Source: Sphingomonas sp. AP4-R1
GTDB taxonomy: Bacteria > Pseudomonadota > Alphaproteobacteria > Sphingomonadales > Sphingomonadaceae
DNA length: 64,000 nt
Assembly: GCF_013113735.1 (NCBI RefSeq)
Contig: NZ_CP053346.1
Span: 124,001 to 188,000, forward strand
Direction: 5' to 3'
In this document: one piece after another, positions 25,434 through 35,359 of the stretch
How the letters are laid out: every line of letters starts with the position of its first letter
Numbering within the stretch: the stretch's first letter is position 1
Notes under the pieces: model-generated
The model's input: the letters and a program-made list of their open reading frames with translations, nothing else
Database searches by the model: none
Told to the model about the DNA's origin: nothing
Program-made: the position numbers and the translations under genes

Positions 25434-25808
25434 ATGACGAAACGATCCGACCTCGTGGAAAGCATGGCGATCGCGGCGGCGGCGGCCTGCCTCGCCCATT
25501 GCGTCGCGCTTCCGGTGCTGATCGCGGCTTTGCCCGCGCTGGCGAGCGTGATCCCGGTGCCCACCGCCTTCCATATCGCAGCGTTGATCTTCGCGGTGCC
25601 GACCACCCTGTTCGCGCTGGGCATCGGCTATCGGCATCATCGCCGCGCCTTTCCGCTGATCGCGGGCCTCGCCGGCCTCGCGCTGCTGGCCATTGCGGTG
25701 ATCGTCTATGAGCGCACGCCGGGCGAAGCGCCCGTGACGATGGCGGGCAGCCTGCTGATCGTGGCCGCGCATCTTTCCAACTGGCGGATGCGGCGCCACC
25801 CGGCCTGA
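25434..25808 (+). CDS. MerC domain-containing membrane protein
   Basis: 124 residues from the ATG at 25434; earlier in-frame ATGs lie inside the palindrome region. Four hydrophobic helices and an early CLAHC motif (about residues 19-23) match the MerC family, inner-membrane proteins first known from mercury operons. There is no mer regulator, reductase or MerP here, so a role in mercury is not indicated; chromosomal MerC proteins may move other metals. The C-terminus is NWRMRRHPA. Confidence 0.78.
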   Translation: MTKRSDLVESMAIAAAAACLAHCVALPVLIAALPALASVIPVPTAFHIAALIFAVPTTLFALGIGYRHHRRAFPLIAGLAGLALLAIAVIVYERTPGEAPVTMAGSLLIVAAHLSNWRMRRHPA

Positions 25809-25872
25809 ACGAAGGCGCCGGTCGGCGGCCTGGTCGGCTGGCGGCATCACGCAAAAAGCGCCACCTCCCGTA

Positions 25873-25941
25873 TCGCGGGAACGGCGCGGATCCCGCGACG
25901 ACCGCGCTCCCTCCTCCCCACGCACCGCACGAGGAGGAGGG
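25873..25941. terminator. Two hairpins between convergent genes
   Basis: TCGCGGGA (25873-25880) pairs with TCCCGCGA (25891-25898); CCCTCCTC (25909-25916) pairs with GAGGAGGG (25934-25941). They lie between the MerC gene and the convergent Cys-rich gene. No long T-run is present. Confidence 0.45.
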
Positions 25942-25950
25942 CCGGGCGCC

Positions 25951-26367
25951 TCAGCTATCGGCGGCGACGATGATCGGCTTGCACGTGGTATCCGAGCAGA
26001 AGCTCGTGAAATCCCAGGTGCAGTGATGCGTATTCGGATCGCAGTCCCGCTCCTGCCACGACAGGATCAGGACATCGTCCGCGCCGAACCGGTTGAAGAT
26101 CTCGAAAATCGACTTCAGTCCCAGTTCCGTGGTGAGAATGGCGGTCTTGCCGCCGGCGATCCCGCCATTCGCGAACGTGCAGCTGGCGACGAAACGCTCG
26201 AACACGTCGTCGCTCAGCTTGGCCAGCCCGCCCTCCTTGTCCTCGGTGCGGAGCTGGCGGAGGTCGTCGGCGGTGCGAACGAACCAGTCGGCATCGCTGG
26301 CCAACAGCGCTTTATAGGTATCGCCCGAATTGGCCAGTTTGGACCGCTCGATCTTGGATATCTTCAT
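25951..26367 (-). CDS. Cys-rich cytoplasmic orphan protein, possible peptide precursor
   Basis: 138 residues from an ATG with GGGAGA upstream. No signal peptide or membrane helix. The first 75 residues are helical and charged; residues 52-74 run LSDDVFERF then a Gly-rich GGIAGG, recalling leader ends of some ribosomally made modified peptides. The C-terminal 30 residues hold four Cys (CDPNTHHC, then CSDTTC) among Thr, Asp and Asn. The sequence is less GC-driven than neighbours. No modification enzyme is adjacent. It might equally be a small metal-binding protein. Not recognised with confidence. Confidence 0.7.
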   Translation of the reverse strand: MKISKIERSKLANSGDTYKALLASDADWFVRTADDLRQLRTEDKEGGLAKLSDDVFERFVASCTFANGGIAGGKTAILTTELGLKSIFEIFNRFGADDVLILSWQERDCDPNTHHCTWDFTSFCSDTTCKPIIVAADS

Positions 26368-26470
26368 GACACGCTTCTCCCACTAAAAAACGCTACTGAA
26401 ACGGATGGAGTCAGGGTCGTCCGAACCGGCCGCCTCTTCCGCAGGGCCGGCCGGATCGGGCTCCCCAAAG

Positions 26471-27166
26471 TCAGGCGAGCGCCTCGCCGACCGGCCGGCG
26501 GCGGCGCAGTGCCCCGCCGATCAGACCGAAGCCGCCGATGAACATCGCCCAGCTCGCCGGCTCGGGCACGGCCGCCGGAGCGCCGCCGAACAGAACATTG
26601 TCGATCCCGACGGATTCGTACGTGCTGCTGTTGGCCGGCACGATCCCCCGGAACGTGACGCTGGTGAAGGCTTCGGTCGATTGCACACCGAAGAAGGAGA
26701 TCAGCCCGTCTTCCGCCGCGATCGGCAACGCGACCTGCGTGGTGCCGACGAAGAAGCTCGTCCGGGATCCGCCATCGAACTGATTGTTGAGACCGTCGAA
26801 ATCGGCGCCGAACGCAAAGATCGGCGTATCGAACGTGAAGATCAGCGTCTCGTTGCGGCCCAGATTGGCGAACAGGTAGGGATCGGTCTGATCGAAATTA
26901 TACGGACCGCCGCCGGGAAGCGCCCTGCCGATCGTCGTCGGAATCGCATTGTTCGCGCCGACGCGGAGCGTGAAGCCACCGACATCGAACGGGACCTGCC
27001 CGATCTGGCGGTTCACGGTGACGCCGTCGAACGTTTCCTCCGCGAGAGGCGCGTTGGCGGCGACGAAATCAGCCTTGCTGGAGAAGATCGAAATCGTCGC
27101 AGCTGCCGGCGTGGCGCAGGCGGCAGCGAGCGCCGCCAGAGCGGCGGTGGATACGAAACGCGACAT
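26471..27166 (-). CDS. PEPxxWA-CTERM exported protein
   Basis: 231 residues with a strong GAGGGGG ribosome site. Signal peptide to about residue 23 (ending AAA), then a beta-sandwich-like domain with FDGLNNQFDGG and a VGIDNVLFG strand typical of PEP-CTERM jelly-roll proteins. The tail is PEPASWA, a hydrophobic helix and RRRR. Surface or extracellular role inferred from the sorting signal. Third such protein in the window. Confidence 0.85.
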   Translation of the reverse strand: MSRFVSTAALAALAAACATPAAATISIFSSKADFVAANAPLAEETFDGVTVNRQIGQVPFDVGGFTLRVGANNAIPTTIGRALPGGGPYNFDQTDPYLFANLGRNETLIFTFDTPIFAFGADFDGLNNQFDGGSRTSFFVGTTQVALPIAAEDGLISFFGVQSTEAFTSVTFRGIVPANSSTYESVGIDNVLFGGAPAAVPEPASWAMFIGGFGLIGGALRRRRPVGEALA

Positions 27167-27344
27167 GACTTACCCCCTCAGGTTTCCTCGCAGCGCGAGG
27201 CCATATGGTTAATCGGCAGTTACGGCCTTTCTCCCCGATTCGCAATGATTGGATTGCCTTTGGATTGATTATGGATCGCCCTCGCAGGCAGCGCGCTCTG
27301 TCCTTCTCTTGGCGGCCTTCGCCGGCATTGCGTAAGAAGGTGCC

Positions 27345-28157
27345 ATGATCGATCTCACCGCCATTCGCTCTGCATTGTTCCTCCCCGCCTCCAATGCGCG
27401 AGCGATCGCCAAGGCGCGCACCGTGCCGGCCGATCTCGTGATCCTCGATCTGGAGGATGCGGTGGCCGAGGACGCCAAGGCGGATGCGCGGGGTGCGGCC
27501 ATCGCGGCCGCGGCGGAGGGCGGCTTCGCAGGACTGCTGGCCGTGCGGATCAACGGCACCGGCGCGGACTGGCACGATGCAGACGTGGCGGCGCTGGCGG
27601 ACGCTTCCGGGGTGGATCTGGTCGTGCTGCCCAAGGCGGAGGACGCGATCACCTGCCGCGCGCTCGCGGCTGCGCTCGGCAAGCCGTTGCTGGCGATGAT
27701 CGAGACGCCGGGCGCCGTCCTGAACGCGCCGCATATCGCCTGGACGGAGGGCGTGGCCGGGCTGATCGCGGGATCGAACGATCTCGCCGCCAGCCTCCGC
27801 CTGCCGCCCGGCGCGCCGCGCGCGAGCCTGACGCTGGCGCTGCAGACGATCATCCTCGCGGCGCGCGCCGCCGGGATCGTCGCGCTGGACGGCGTGTGGA
27901 ACCGGCTGGACGATGCGGACGGGTTCGCGGCCGAATGCACCGACGGCCGAATGCTCGGCTTCGACGGCAAGACCCTGATCCACCCCAGCCAGATCGAGCC
28001 CTGCAACCGCCTCTTCTCGCCCGACGCGGCCGAGGTCGAGGATGCCGAAGCGCTGATCGCGGCGGCGACGGGCGGGGCCGAACGCTTTCGCGGGCGGATG
28101 ATCGAGACGCTGCACGTGGAGGCGGCGAAGCGCCTGCTGGCACGAGCGGGGCGGTAA
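27345..28157 (+). CDS. HpcH/HpaI aldolase/citrate lyase family protein (CoA ester lyase)
   Basis: 270 residues, TIM-barrel CitE-like family. Visible are RSALFLPASNARAIAKA (CoA/phosphate binding), DLEDAV (metal-binding Asp/Glu), VRING, PKAE, IETPGAVL (metal Glu) and a C-terminal GKTLIHPSQIE, the full set for malyl/citramalyl/beta-methylmalyl-CoA lyase-like enzymes. It lacks the citrate lyase alpha and gamma partners, so it acts alone on a CoA ester in the cytoplasm; which one is unclear. AAGAAGG precedes the ATG. Confidence 0.87.
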   Translation: MIDLTAIRSALFLPASNARAIAKARTVPADLVILDLEDAVAEDAKADARGAAIAAAAEGGFAGLLAVRINGTGADWHDADVAALADASGVDLVVLPKAEDAITCRALAAALGKPLLAMIETPGAVLNAPHIAWTEGVAGLIAGSNDLAASLRLPPGAPRASLTLALQTIILAARAAGIVALDGVWNRLDDADGFAAECTDGRMLGFDGKTLIHPSQIEPCNRLFSPDAAEVEDAEALIAAATGGAERFRGRMIETLHVEAAKRLLARAGR

Positions 28158-28183
28158 GGCGGCGCAATTTGCGTCGCGCCGAT

Positions 28184-28265
28184 CCGTTCGTGCTGAGCCT
28201 GTCGAAGCACGTGCCGCGAAGGCGATGCGTGAAGCCCGTGCTTCGACTGCGCTCAGCACGAACGG
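28184..28265. repeat. Family C inverted repeat
   Basis: CCGTTCGTGCTGAGCCTGTC (from 28184) and its inverse ending CAGCACGAACGG (28265) flank a central 25 bases. Same family as 23632-23713; it lies after the CoA ester lyase gene. Confidence 0.8.
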
Positions 28266-28376
28266 AGACGTGGCACGAGTGAAGACGTTTCGGCCAAATG
28301 CTCAGGACGACCGGCCGGGTGATGCGGTCACCTCAAATCGTCGCTGCCCGTGCTGGAAACTGACGCGCGCCATGCC

Positions 28377-29881
<1,505 letters not shown>

Positions 29882-29886
29882 GCCTC

Positions 29887-30060
29887 CGCTCCCTTCCCGC
29901 TTGCGCGAGGGGAGCGCCGGGCGAACGATGCCCCACATCGTTCAGGCAATGCCGAGGGCATTGCCGACCCGGCGCCGGATGGGCATGACCCGCGCCATGA
30001 TGTGTTCGACGGCTGAGGTGGCAAGCCCACCCCCGACCCCTCCCGCAAGCGGGAGGGGAG
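29887..30060. repeat. Family B inverted repeat between guaB and rsmB
   Basis: Left arm near 29887-29915 and right arm at 30024-30060 share the CCCTCCCGC/GCGGGAGGG core. The right arm is nearly identical to the one before hslU and reaches to 4 bases before the rsmB ATG, supplying its ribosome site. Confidence 0.75.
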
Positions 30061-30064
30061 AAGT

Positions 30065-31243
30065 ATGAACCCCGCCGCGCGCGTGCAGGCGGGGATCGAG
30101 ATCCTCGACGAGGTGATCGCCGCCGCCCGCTCCGGTGGCGCCGCCGCCGATACGATCGTCGCGCGCTATTTTGCGACGCGCCGCTATGCCGGCTCGAAGG
30201 ACCGCCGCGCGGTGCGCGATTGGGTGTTCGCCGCGATCCGGCGCGCGGGGGAAATCCCTGCCAGCGGCCGGGCGGCGATGATCGGGCTGGCGGGCGAGCG
30301 CGACGATCTCGCGCTCTTGTTCGACGGATCGCCGCGCGGCCCCACCCCGATCGCGCCGGACGAACCTGCCGCACCCGCCGCGCCCCTCCCCGCCTGGCTG
30401 GCCGACAAGCTCGTGCCCGTGATCGGCGCGGAAGAATTGCCGGCCCTGCTGGCGCGCGCGCCGCTCGATCTCCGCGCCAACCGGCTGAAGACCGACCGCG
30501 CCACGTTGCTCGCGCGCCTGCCCGAGACCGAGCCCGGCCACCTCGCCCCCGACGCCTTCCGCCTGCCCGAGGGCACGCGCGTCGAGGCGATGGAGGCGTG
30601 GCACGAGGGCCTGTTCGAGGTGCAGGACGAGGGCAGCCAGGTGCTGGCCGAGGCCGTGCGCGCGCAGCCGGGCGAGACGGTGGTGGATCTCTGCGCGGGC
30701 GCGGGTGGCAAGACGCTGGCGCTGGCGGCGGCGATGGCCAATCGAGGACGCCTGATCGCGAGCGATGTCGATCGCGCGCGCCTCTCCCGCCTCGCGCCGC
30801 GCAAGGAGCGCGCCGGCGCCTCGATGATCGAGGAATTGCTGCTGGATTCCGGCCATGAGGATCGCGCGCTCGGGCCCCTGGCGGGACAGGCCGATGCGGT
30901 GCTGGTGGACGCGCCTTGCTCGGGCAGCGGCACGTGGCGGCGCAATCCCGAGGCGCGCTGGCGGCTCACGCCCGATCGGCTCGCGCGACTGACGGGGATG
31001 CAGGCGCATGTGCTAGCGCTGGGCGCGACGCTCGTGAAGCCGGGCGGGCGCCTGGTTTACGCCGTCTGCTCGCTGCTGCCGGATGAAGGCCCGGATCGCA
31101 TCGCTGCCTTCCTCGGCGCCGCTCCGAGCTGGACGCCGGAGCAGCTTCCGTTAGGCCGTCCTTCAGGCGCGGGCGTTATGCTGACGCCCGCATGCGAGGG
31201 TACGGACGGCTTTTTCGTCGCCAGCCTGATCCGGGCATGTTAG
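30065..31243 (+). CDS. rsmB: RsmB/NOP-family rRNA (cytosine-C5)-methyltransferase
   Basis: 392 residues. An N-terminal NusB-like helical region (1-80) is followed by a SAM-dependent methyltransferase domain: [16 protein letters not shown] (SAM motif I, about 214-229), [14 protein letters not shown] (motif IV Cys), and [12 protein letters not shown] (motif VI, with the catalytic Cys usually in a TC or PC context; here AVCSL). RsmB methylates C967 of 16S rRNA. The symbol is assigned by family; other Nop2-like specificity is possible. Confidence 0.85.
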   Translation: MNPAARVQAGIEILDEVIAAARSGGAAADTIVARYFATRRYAGSKDRRAVRDWVFAAIRRAGEIPASGRAAMIGLAGERDDLALLFDGSPRGPTPIAPDEPAAPAAPLPAWLADKLVPVIGAEELPALLARAPLDLRANRLKTDRATLLARLPETEPGHLAPDAFRLPEGTRVEAMEAWHEGLFEVQDEGSQVLAEAVRAQPGETVVDLCAGAGGKTLALAAAMANRGRLIASDVDRARLSRLAPRKERAGASMIEELLLDSGHEDRALGPLAGQADAVLVDAPCSGSGTWRRNPEARWRLTPDRLARLTGMQAHVLALGATLVKPGGRLVYAVCSLLPDEGPDRIAAFLGAAPSWTPEQLPLGRPSGAGVMLTPACEGTDGFFVASLIRAC

Positions 31244-31275
31244 CCGTGAAGGCTCACCCTTTCTGGGAGAATGTG

Positions 31276-31803
31276 ATGCGTTTCTCGCCTGCCGCCGTCG
31301 CGATGGCCTTCGTGCTGGCCACCGTCTCGTCGAGCGTGGAAAGCCAGAAGCCGGACGATCAGATCGATCCGCGCAGCGTGGCGCTCGTCACGCGGGCCGA
31401 TGCCGCGCGCGCGGCCGGCCAGCTGGAACAGGCGCAGGACATGCTGGAAACGGCTCTCGCGATCGATCCGCGCAATCGCGGCGCCTATATCGCCATGGGT
31501 CGCGTGGCGACGGCGCAGACGCTGCCGGGCAAGGCCGTGCGCTTCTATCGCGAGGCGCTGGCGATCGATCCCAATGACGTGTCGGCTTTGTCCGGCCAGG
31601 GCGTGGCGATGGTGGAGCGCGGCGCCGTGGAGCGCGCGAAGGACAATCTCGCCAAGGTCCGCACGCTCTGCAAGGCGGAATGCCCGCAGGCCGCGACGCT
31701 CGCCGCCGCGATCGCCAAGGGCCCGCCGCCCGCCGTCGTCACCGCGCAGAACAACACGGTCGTCCCGCCCAAGGACAAGGCCGACGAGAAGGCGAAGCCG
31801 TAA
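31276..31803 (+). CDS. Exported tetratricopeptide repeat protein
   Basis: 175 residues from the ATG at 31276, chosen because GGGAGA lies 6 bases before it. A hydrophobic N-terminus (residues 1-20) suggests export. Two to three TPR units follow (about 38-125), with [16 protein letters not shown] and [16 protein letters not shown]. The tail is Lys/Asp-rich. It probably mediates protein contacts in the periplasm; partner unknown. It begins 32 bp after rsmB. Confidence 0.75.
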   Translation: MRFSPAAVAMAFVLATVSSSVESQKPDDQIDPRSVALVTRADAARAAGQLEQAQDMLETALAIDPRNRGAYIAMGRVATAQTLPGKAVRFYREALAIDPNDVSALSGQGVAMVERGAVERAKDNLAKVRTLCKAECPQAATLAAAIAKGPPPAVVTAQNNTVVPPKDKADEKAKP

Positions 31804-31859
31804 GCGGGAGCCGGTCGACATCCGGCTAGTTTGAAAGAACGGACTGTGCGTTATTCCAG

Positions 31860-31955
31860 CCCGTCATGCTGAACTCGTTTCAGCATCCATGACCTGACGG
31901 ATCGGCCTGGCTCAACGGTCGGGTCATGGACCCTGAAACGAGTTCAGGGTGACGG
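31860..31955. repeat. Family D inverted repeat
   Basis: CCCGTCATGCTGAACTCG... (from 31860) and the inverse ending AGGGTGACGGG (31955) enclose GGTCATGGA/TCCATGACC inner arms. Same family as 16483-16576. It lies between convergent genes (TPR protein and purH). Confidence 0.75.
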
Positions 31956-31983
31956 GAAGAGGGGCCGAAGCCCCCCTCCCCGA

Positions 31984-33555
31984 TCAATGGCGGAAGTGGC
32001 GCATTCCGGTGAAGACCATCGCGAGGCCGGCCGCGTCCGCCGCCTCGATCACCTCGGCATCGCGGATCGATCCGCCCGGCTGGATCACCGCCGTGGCGCC
32101 GGCTTCCACAGCCGCCAGCAGGCCATCCGCGAACGGGAAGAAGGCGTCCGACGCGACCGCCGAGCCGATCGTGCGGGGCTCGGCCCAGCCGGCCTTGTCG
32201 GCGGCGTCCTTGGCCTTCCATGCGGCGATGCGCGCGCTTTCGAGGCGGTTCATCTGGCCCGCGCCGACGCCCGCCGTGGAGCCGCCCTTGGCATAGACGA
32301 TCGCGTTCGACTTCACATGCTTGGCCACCGTCCAGGCGAACAGGCAGTCGGCCAGTTCGGCGTCGGTCGGCGCGCGCTGGGTGACGACCTTCAGGTCCGC
32401 CTTCGCCACCATGCCGAAATCGCGCGACTGGACGAGGAAGCCGCCCGCGATCGACTTGATCGTCTTCTCCTTGCGCGCCGGATCGGGCAGGTCACCGGTG
32501 AGCAGCAGGCGCAGATTCTTCTTCTTCGCGAACACGGCCTTGGCCGCCTCGTCCGCATCGGGCGCCGCGACCACTTCGGTGAAGATGCCGGAAATCGCTT
32601 CGGCGGTGGGGCCGTCGAGCGGGCGGTTCACGGCGATGATGCCGCCGAACGCCGAGACGCTGTCGCAGGCGAGCGCCGCCTCATACGCCTCGACCAGAGT
32701 GGCGCCGGTGGCGACGCCGCACGGATTGGCATGCTTCACGATGACGACGGTGGGCGGGCCGTCGCGGAACTCGGACACCAGCTCCAGCGCCGCATCGGCA
32801 TCGTTATAATTGTTGTAGCTCAGCTCCTTGCCCTGAAGCTGTACCGCCGCCGCAATGCCCTGTGTCCGCACGCCGGCGGGCACGTAGAGCGCGCCCATCT
32901 GGTGCGGATTCTCGCCGTAGCGGACCTCGGCCTTCTTGGTCATCGGGATCGAGAGCGAAGCGGGGAAATCCTCGCCTTGATCGACCTGCGCGAACCAGCC
33001 CGAAATCGCCGCATCATAAGCGGCCGTGGAGGCGAAGGCCTTGGCGGCGAGACTCTTGCGATCGGCGATCGTGGTCGAGCCCGAGGCGACCAGCGCGTAA
33101 TCCGCCGGATCGGTGACGATCGCGACATAGGCATGGTTCTTCGCGGCGGAACGGACCATCGAAGGGCCGCCGATATCGATATTCTCGATCACTTCGTCCC
33201 GCTCCGCACCCTTGGCCACGGTCTGCTGGAACGGGTAGAGATTGACGACGACCAGATCGATCGCGCCGATGCCGTGATCGGCCATCGCCTTCGCATGCTC
33301 GGCATCGTCGCGCACCGCGAGCAGGCCGCCATGAACCATCGGGTGCAGCGTCTTCACGCGGCCGTCCATCATCTCCGGAAAGCCGGTGAGATCGGAGACG
33401 TCACGCACTTCCAGCCCCGCCTCGCGCAGCGCCTTCGCGGTGCCGCCAGTGGAGACCAGCTCGACCCCCCTGGCGGCGAGCGCCTTGCCCAGATCGGCGA
33501 GGCCGGTCTTGTCGGAAACGGAAAGGAGGGCGCGGCGGATGGTGATGTCTGTCAT
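31984..33555 (-). CDS. purH: Bifunctional AICAR transformylase/IMP cyclohydrolase
   Basis: 523 residues, full family length. The N-terminal MGS-like cyclohydrolase domain has [10 protein letters not shown] and STGGTAKAL; the C-terminal AICAR transformylase domain has [18 protein letters not shown] and a final RHFRH-type end. It carries out the last two steps of IMP synthesis. The gene lies 84 bp after the PiuC-like gene on the same strand with a hairpin in between, so it is likely transcribed separately. Confidence 0.96.
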   Translation of the reverse strand: MTDITIRRALLSVSDKTGLADLGKALAARGVELVSTGGTAKALREAGLEVRDVSDLTGFPEMMDGRVKTLHPMVHGGLLAVRDDAEHAKAMADHGIGAIDLVVVNLYPFQQTVAKGAERDEVIENIDIGGPSMVRSAAKNHAYVAIVTDPADYALVASGSTTIADRKSLAAKAFASTAAYDAAISGWFAQVDQGEDFPASLSIPMTKKAEVRYGENPHQMGALYVPAGVRTQGIAAAVQLQGKELSYNNYNDADAALELVSEFRDGPPTVVIVKHANPCGVATGATLVEAYEAALACDSVSAFGGIIAVNRPLDGPTAEAISGIFTEVVAAPDADEAAKAVFAKKKNLRLLLTGDLPDPARKEKTIKSIAGGFLVQSRDFGMVAKADLKVVTQRAPTDAELADCLFAWTVAKHVKSNAIVYAKGGSTAGVGAGQMNRLESARIAAWKAKDAADKAGWAEPRTIGSAVASDAFFPFADGLLAAVEAGATAVIQPGGSIRDAEVIEAADAAGLAMVFTGMRHFRH

Positions 33556-33612
33556 GCCCCGAGCCCTTTACGGAAGTGGAGGGGATTCGCCACCCGAGAA
33601 TCGACAGTCCTT

Positions 33613-33629
33613 CTCCCCTGCAAGGGGAG
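33613..33629 (-). terminator. Hairpin between the PiuC-like gene and purH
   Basis: CTCCCCT and AGGGGAG form a 7-bp stem with a 3-base loop, 11 bp after the dioxygenase stop. Reading on the minus strand it is followed by AAGGACTGTCG, no T-run. A weak terminator or a short relic of a family B repeat. Confidence 0.35.
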
Positions 33630-33639
33630 GATGCTGAGG

Positions 33640-34323
33640 TCAGACCTCCGCCCAGCGGCGCAGCAGATTATGATATACGCCGGTCAGGCGGATCACCGCA
33701 TCGTCGCCATGGCCGCGATCGGCGGCGACGGTCTGGATCGCGCCGTCGAGATCGAACAACGTCGTGCGCGCGGCATCGTCGCGGATCATCGACTGGATCC
33801 AGAAGAAGGAGGCGCGCCGCTCGCCGCGCGTGATCGGCGTCACGCTGTGCAGGCTGGAGGCGGGATAGAGGATCATGTCGCCCGCCGGCAGCTTCACCGA
33901 ATGCGCGCCATAATTATCCTCCACCGTCAGCTCGCCGCCGTCATAGTCCGACGGATCGTTGAGGAAGACGGTGGCCGACAGATCGCTGCGCACGCGGAAA
34001 TCGTCGGCGCGACGGATGCGGACGGCATTGTCGACATGCGTGGCGAACGTATCGCCCACGCCATAGGCGTTGATCAGCGGCGGGAAGACGCGCGCGGGCA
34101 AGGCGGCGGCTATGAAGAGCGGGCTGCGGCCGAGCGCATCGAGGATCATGTTACCGATCTCGTTCGCGGCGGGCGAGCCCTCGGGCAGCTGGCGGTTGCG
34201 CTTGGCGAGCGCGGACTGGTGGCCCGACGTGGCATTGCCGTCGATCCACGGCCCCTCGTCCAGAAGCGTGCGGCAACGGACCAGCGCGGCGCCGTCGAGG
34301 ACGCCGGGAACAACGATCATCAT
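33640..34323 (-). CDS. Fe(II)/2-oxoglutarate-dependent PKHD-type hydroxylase (PiuC/YbiX-like)
   Basis: 227 residues, typical for the YbiX/PiuC group. The iron triad is THVD (His and Asp, about residues 95-97) and the distal His in [15 protein letters not shown], whose Arg binds 2-oxoglutarate. PiuC is iron-regulated and usually sits beside a catecholate siderophore receptor (Fiu/PiuA), as here. Its substrate is not known for certain; modification of siderophore or receptor cargo has been suggested. It starts 10 bp after tonB ends. Confidence 0.88.
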   Translation of the reverse strand: MMIVVPGVLDGAALVRCRTLLDEGPWIDGNATSGHQSALAKRNRQLPEGSPAANEIGNMILDALGRSPLFIAAALPARVFPPLINAYGVGDTFATHVDNAVRIRRADDFRVRSDLSATVFLNDPSDYDGGELTVEDNYGAHSVKLPAGDMILYPASSLHSVTPITRGERRASFFWIQSMIRDDAARTTLFDLDGAIQTVAADRGHGDDAVIRLTGVYHNLLRRWAEV

Positions 34324-34333
34324 GTGCGGAAAC

Positions 34334-35092
34334 TCAGGTCAGGCGGAAGGGAATGCTGAGGAAGCCGACCGCCTCCACCGCGACGCCGGCCTGCTTGCCG
34401 GGCAGGAAGCGCCATTTGCCGACGGTCTTCAACGCGGCCTGATCGAGGCTGTCGAAGCCGCTGGAGCGCGCGACCGAAATGTCCTTCACCAGCCCCTCGG
34501 GCGTGATGACGACGCGCAGGCGCACCGTCCCCTCCCACCGGTTGCGCCGGGCATCCATCGGATATTTGGGCGCGGGATTGCCGAGCGACTTGGCCGATCC
34601 ATCCGGCGCGCTGACGGGCGCGGCAGCCTCCGACACCACGGCCGAGGGCGGCGCGGCCGAAACGACCGGCGGCGGGGGCGCCACCGCAACCGGCGTGGTG
34701 GCGACCGGCGAGGGAAGCGCGATCGTCTGCACGATCGGCGGCGGCGCCACGATCGGCTGCTCCACGGGCGGCGGCGGCGTCTTGCTCGCCTGCGGCGGCG
34801 CGGGCGGGGATTCGGGAACGATCGGCTCGGGCTGGATCTCGATCACCGTCAGCCGGGGTTTCGCCTTGTGGCCGATCTGGATCACATCGAAATAAGCGAG
34901 CAGGACGAAGCCGACGATATGCAGCGCCAGGATCAGGCCCATCGCCTCCCAGCGCGGGCGCCGCTGCTGATCGCAGAAGCCGCCACCGGCGCGCGCCAGA
35001 ACCTCGGGCTCGGGCGAAGGAGACGTGACCGGCGCGGTCCGCATGGAGCGGCGCTCGGTAGTGCGGACATAGCCGGCCTGGATCATTCCCAC
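34334..35092 (-). CDS. tonB: TonB energy-transducing protein
   Basis: 252 residues. One membrane helix (about 50-68), then a Pro-rich periplasmic spacer (about 85-150, with PPPP and EQP tracts), and a C-terminal TonB domain (about 165-250) with [15 protein letters not shown] and [20 protein letters not shown]. It couples proton-motive force via ExbBD (not in the window) to the outer-membrane receptor. Located between the receptor and PiuC genes, with its own candidate Fur box upstream, so this copy likely serves iron uptake. Confidence 0.87.
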   Translation of the reverse strand: MGMIQAGYVRTTERRSMRTAPVTSPSPEPEVLARAGGGFCDQQRRPRWEAMGLILALHIVGFVLLAYFDVIQIGHKAKPRLTVIEIQPEPIVPESPPAPPQASKTPPPPVEQPIVAPPPIVQTIALPSPVATTPVAVAPPPPVVSAAPPSAVVSEAAAPVSAPDGSAKSLGNPAPKYPMDARRNRWEGTVRLRVVITPEGLVKDISVARSSGFDSLDQAALKTVGKWRFLPGKQAGVAVEAVGFLSIPFRLT

Positions 35093-35156
35093 CCGTCCAT
35101 CGAATGCCGGGGAAAACGACTCTCCCCGCAGCGCCGCTCCTAGCGGCGCGCTTACT

Positions 35157-35173
35157 GATAATCAATCGCATTA
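35157..35173 (-). promoter_or_regulatory. Candidate Fur box upstream of tonB
   Basis: On the minus strand AATGCGATTGATTATCA, matching the box before the receptor gene at 13 of 17 positions. It is 65 bases from the tonB start. A GCGCCGC/GCGGCGC hairpin (35131-35149) lies between the box and the gene. Confidence 0.4.
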
Positions 35174-35318
35174 GCGCCAATTTCGAGAAACAAACGCCTT
35201 TGCTGAAGGATGCGGCCGAAAAGCGCCCATGCATATTCCGGCACGGCCGCCCGCATCCCACCCGTCCTCCCGAGCCGAATGATCTGCAGGTCGGGCGGGC
35301 GATCGGCGGGCTGCCGCC

Positions 35319-35340
35319 GGATGCGCCGCGTGGCGCATCC
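35319..35340 (-). terminator. Hairpin after the siderophore receptor gene
   Basis: GGATGCGCC (35319-35327) and GGCGCATCC (35332-35340) form a perfect 9-bp stem with a 4-base loop, 19 bp beyond the receptor stop. There is no T-run, so termination would be imperfect. Confidence 0.55.
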
Positions 35341-35359
35341 AGCCCCAGGTCAGTTCAGG

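Noticed and set aside
31987..34359. 790-codon plus-strand frame opposite purH and the PiuC-like gene
   Set aside because: Antisense frame kept open by GC-biased third positions; composition is His/Arg/Asp-rich with no domain, and the opposite strand encodes recognisable enzymes.
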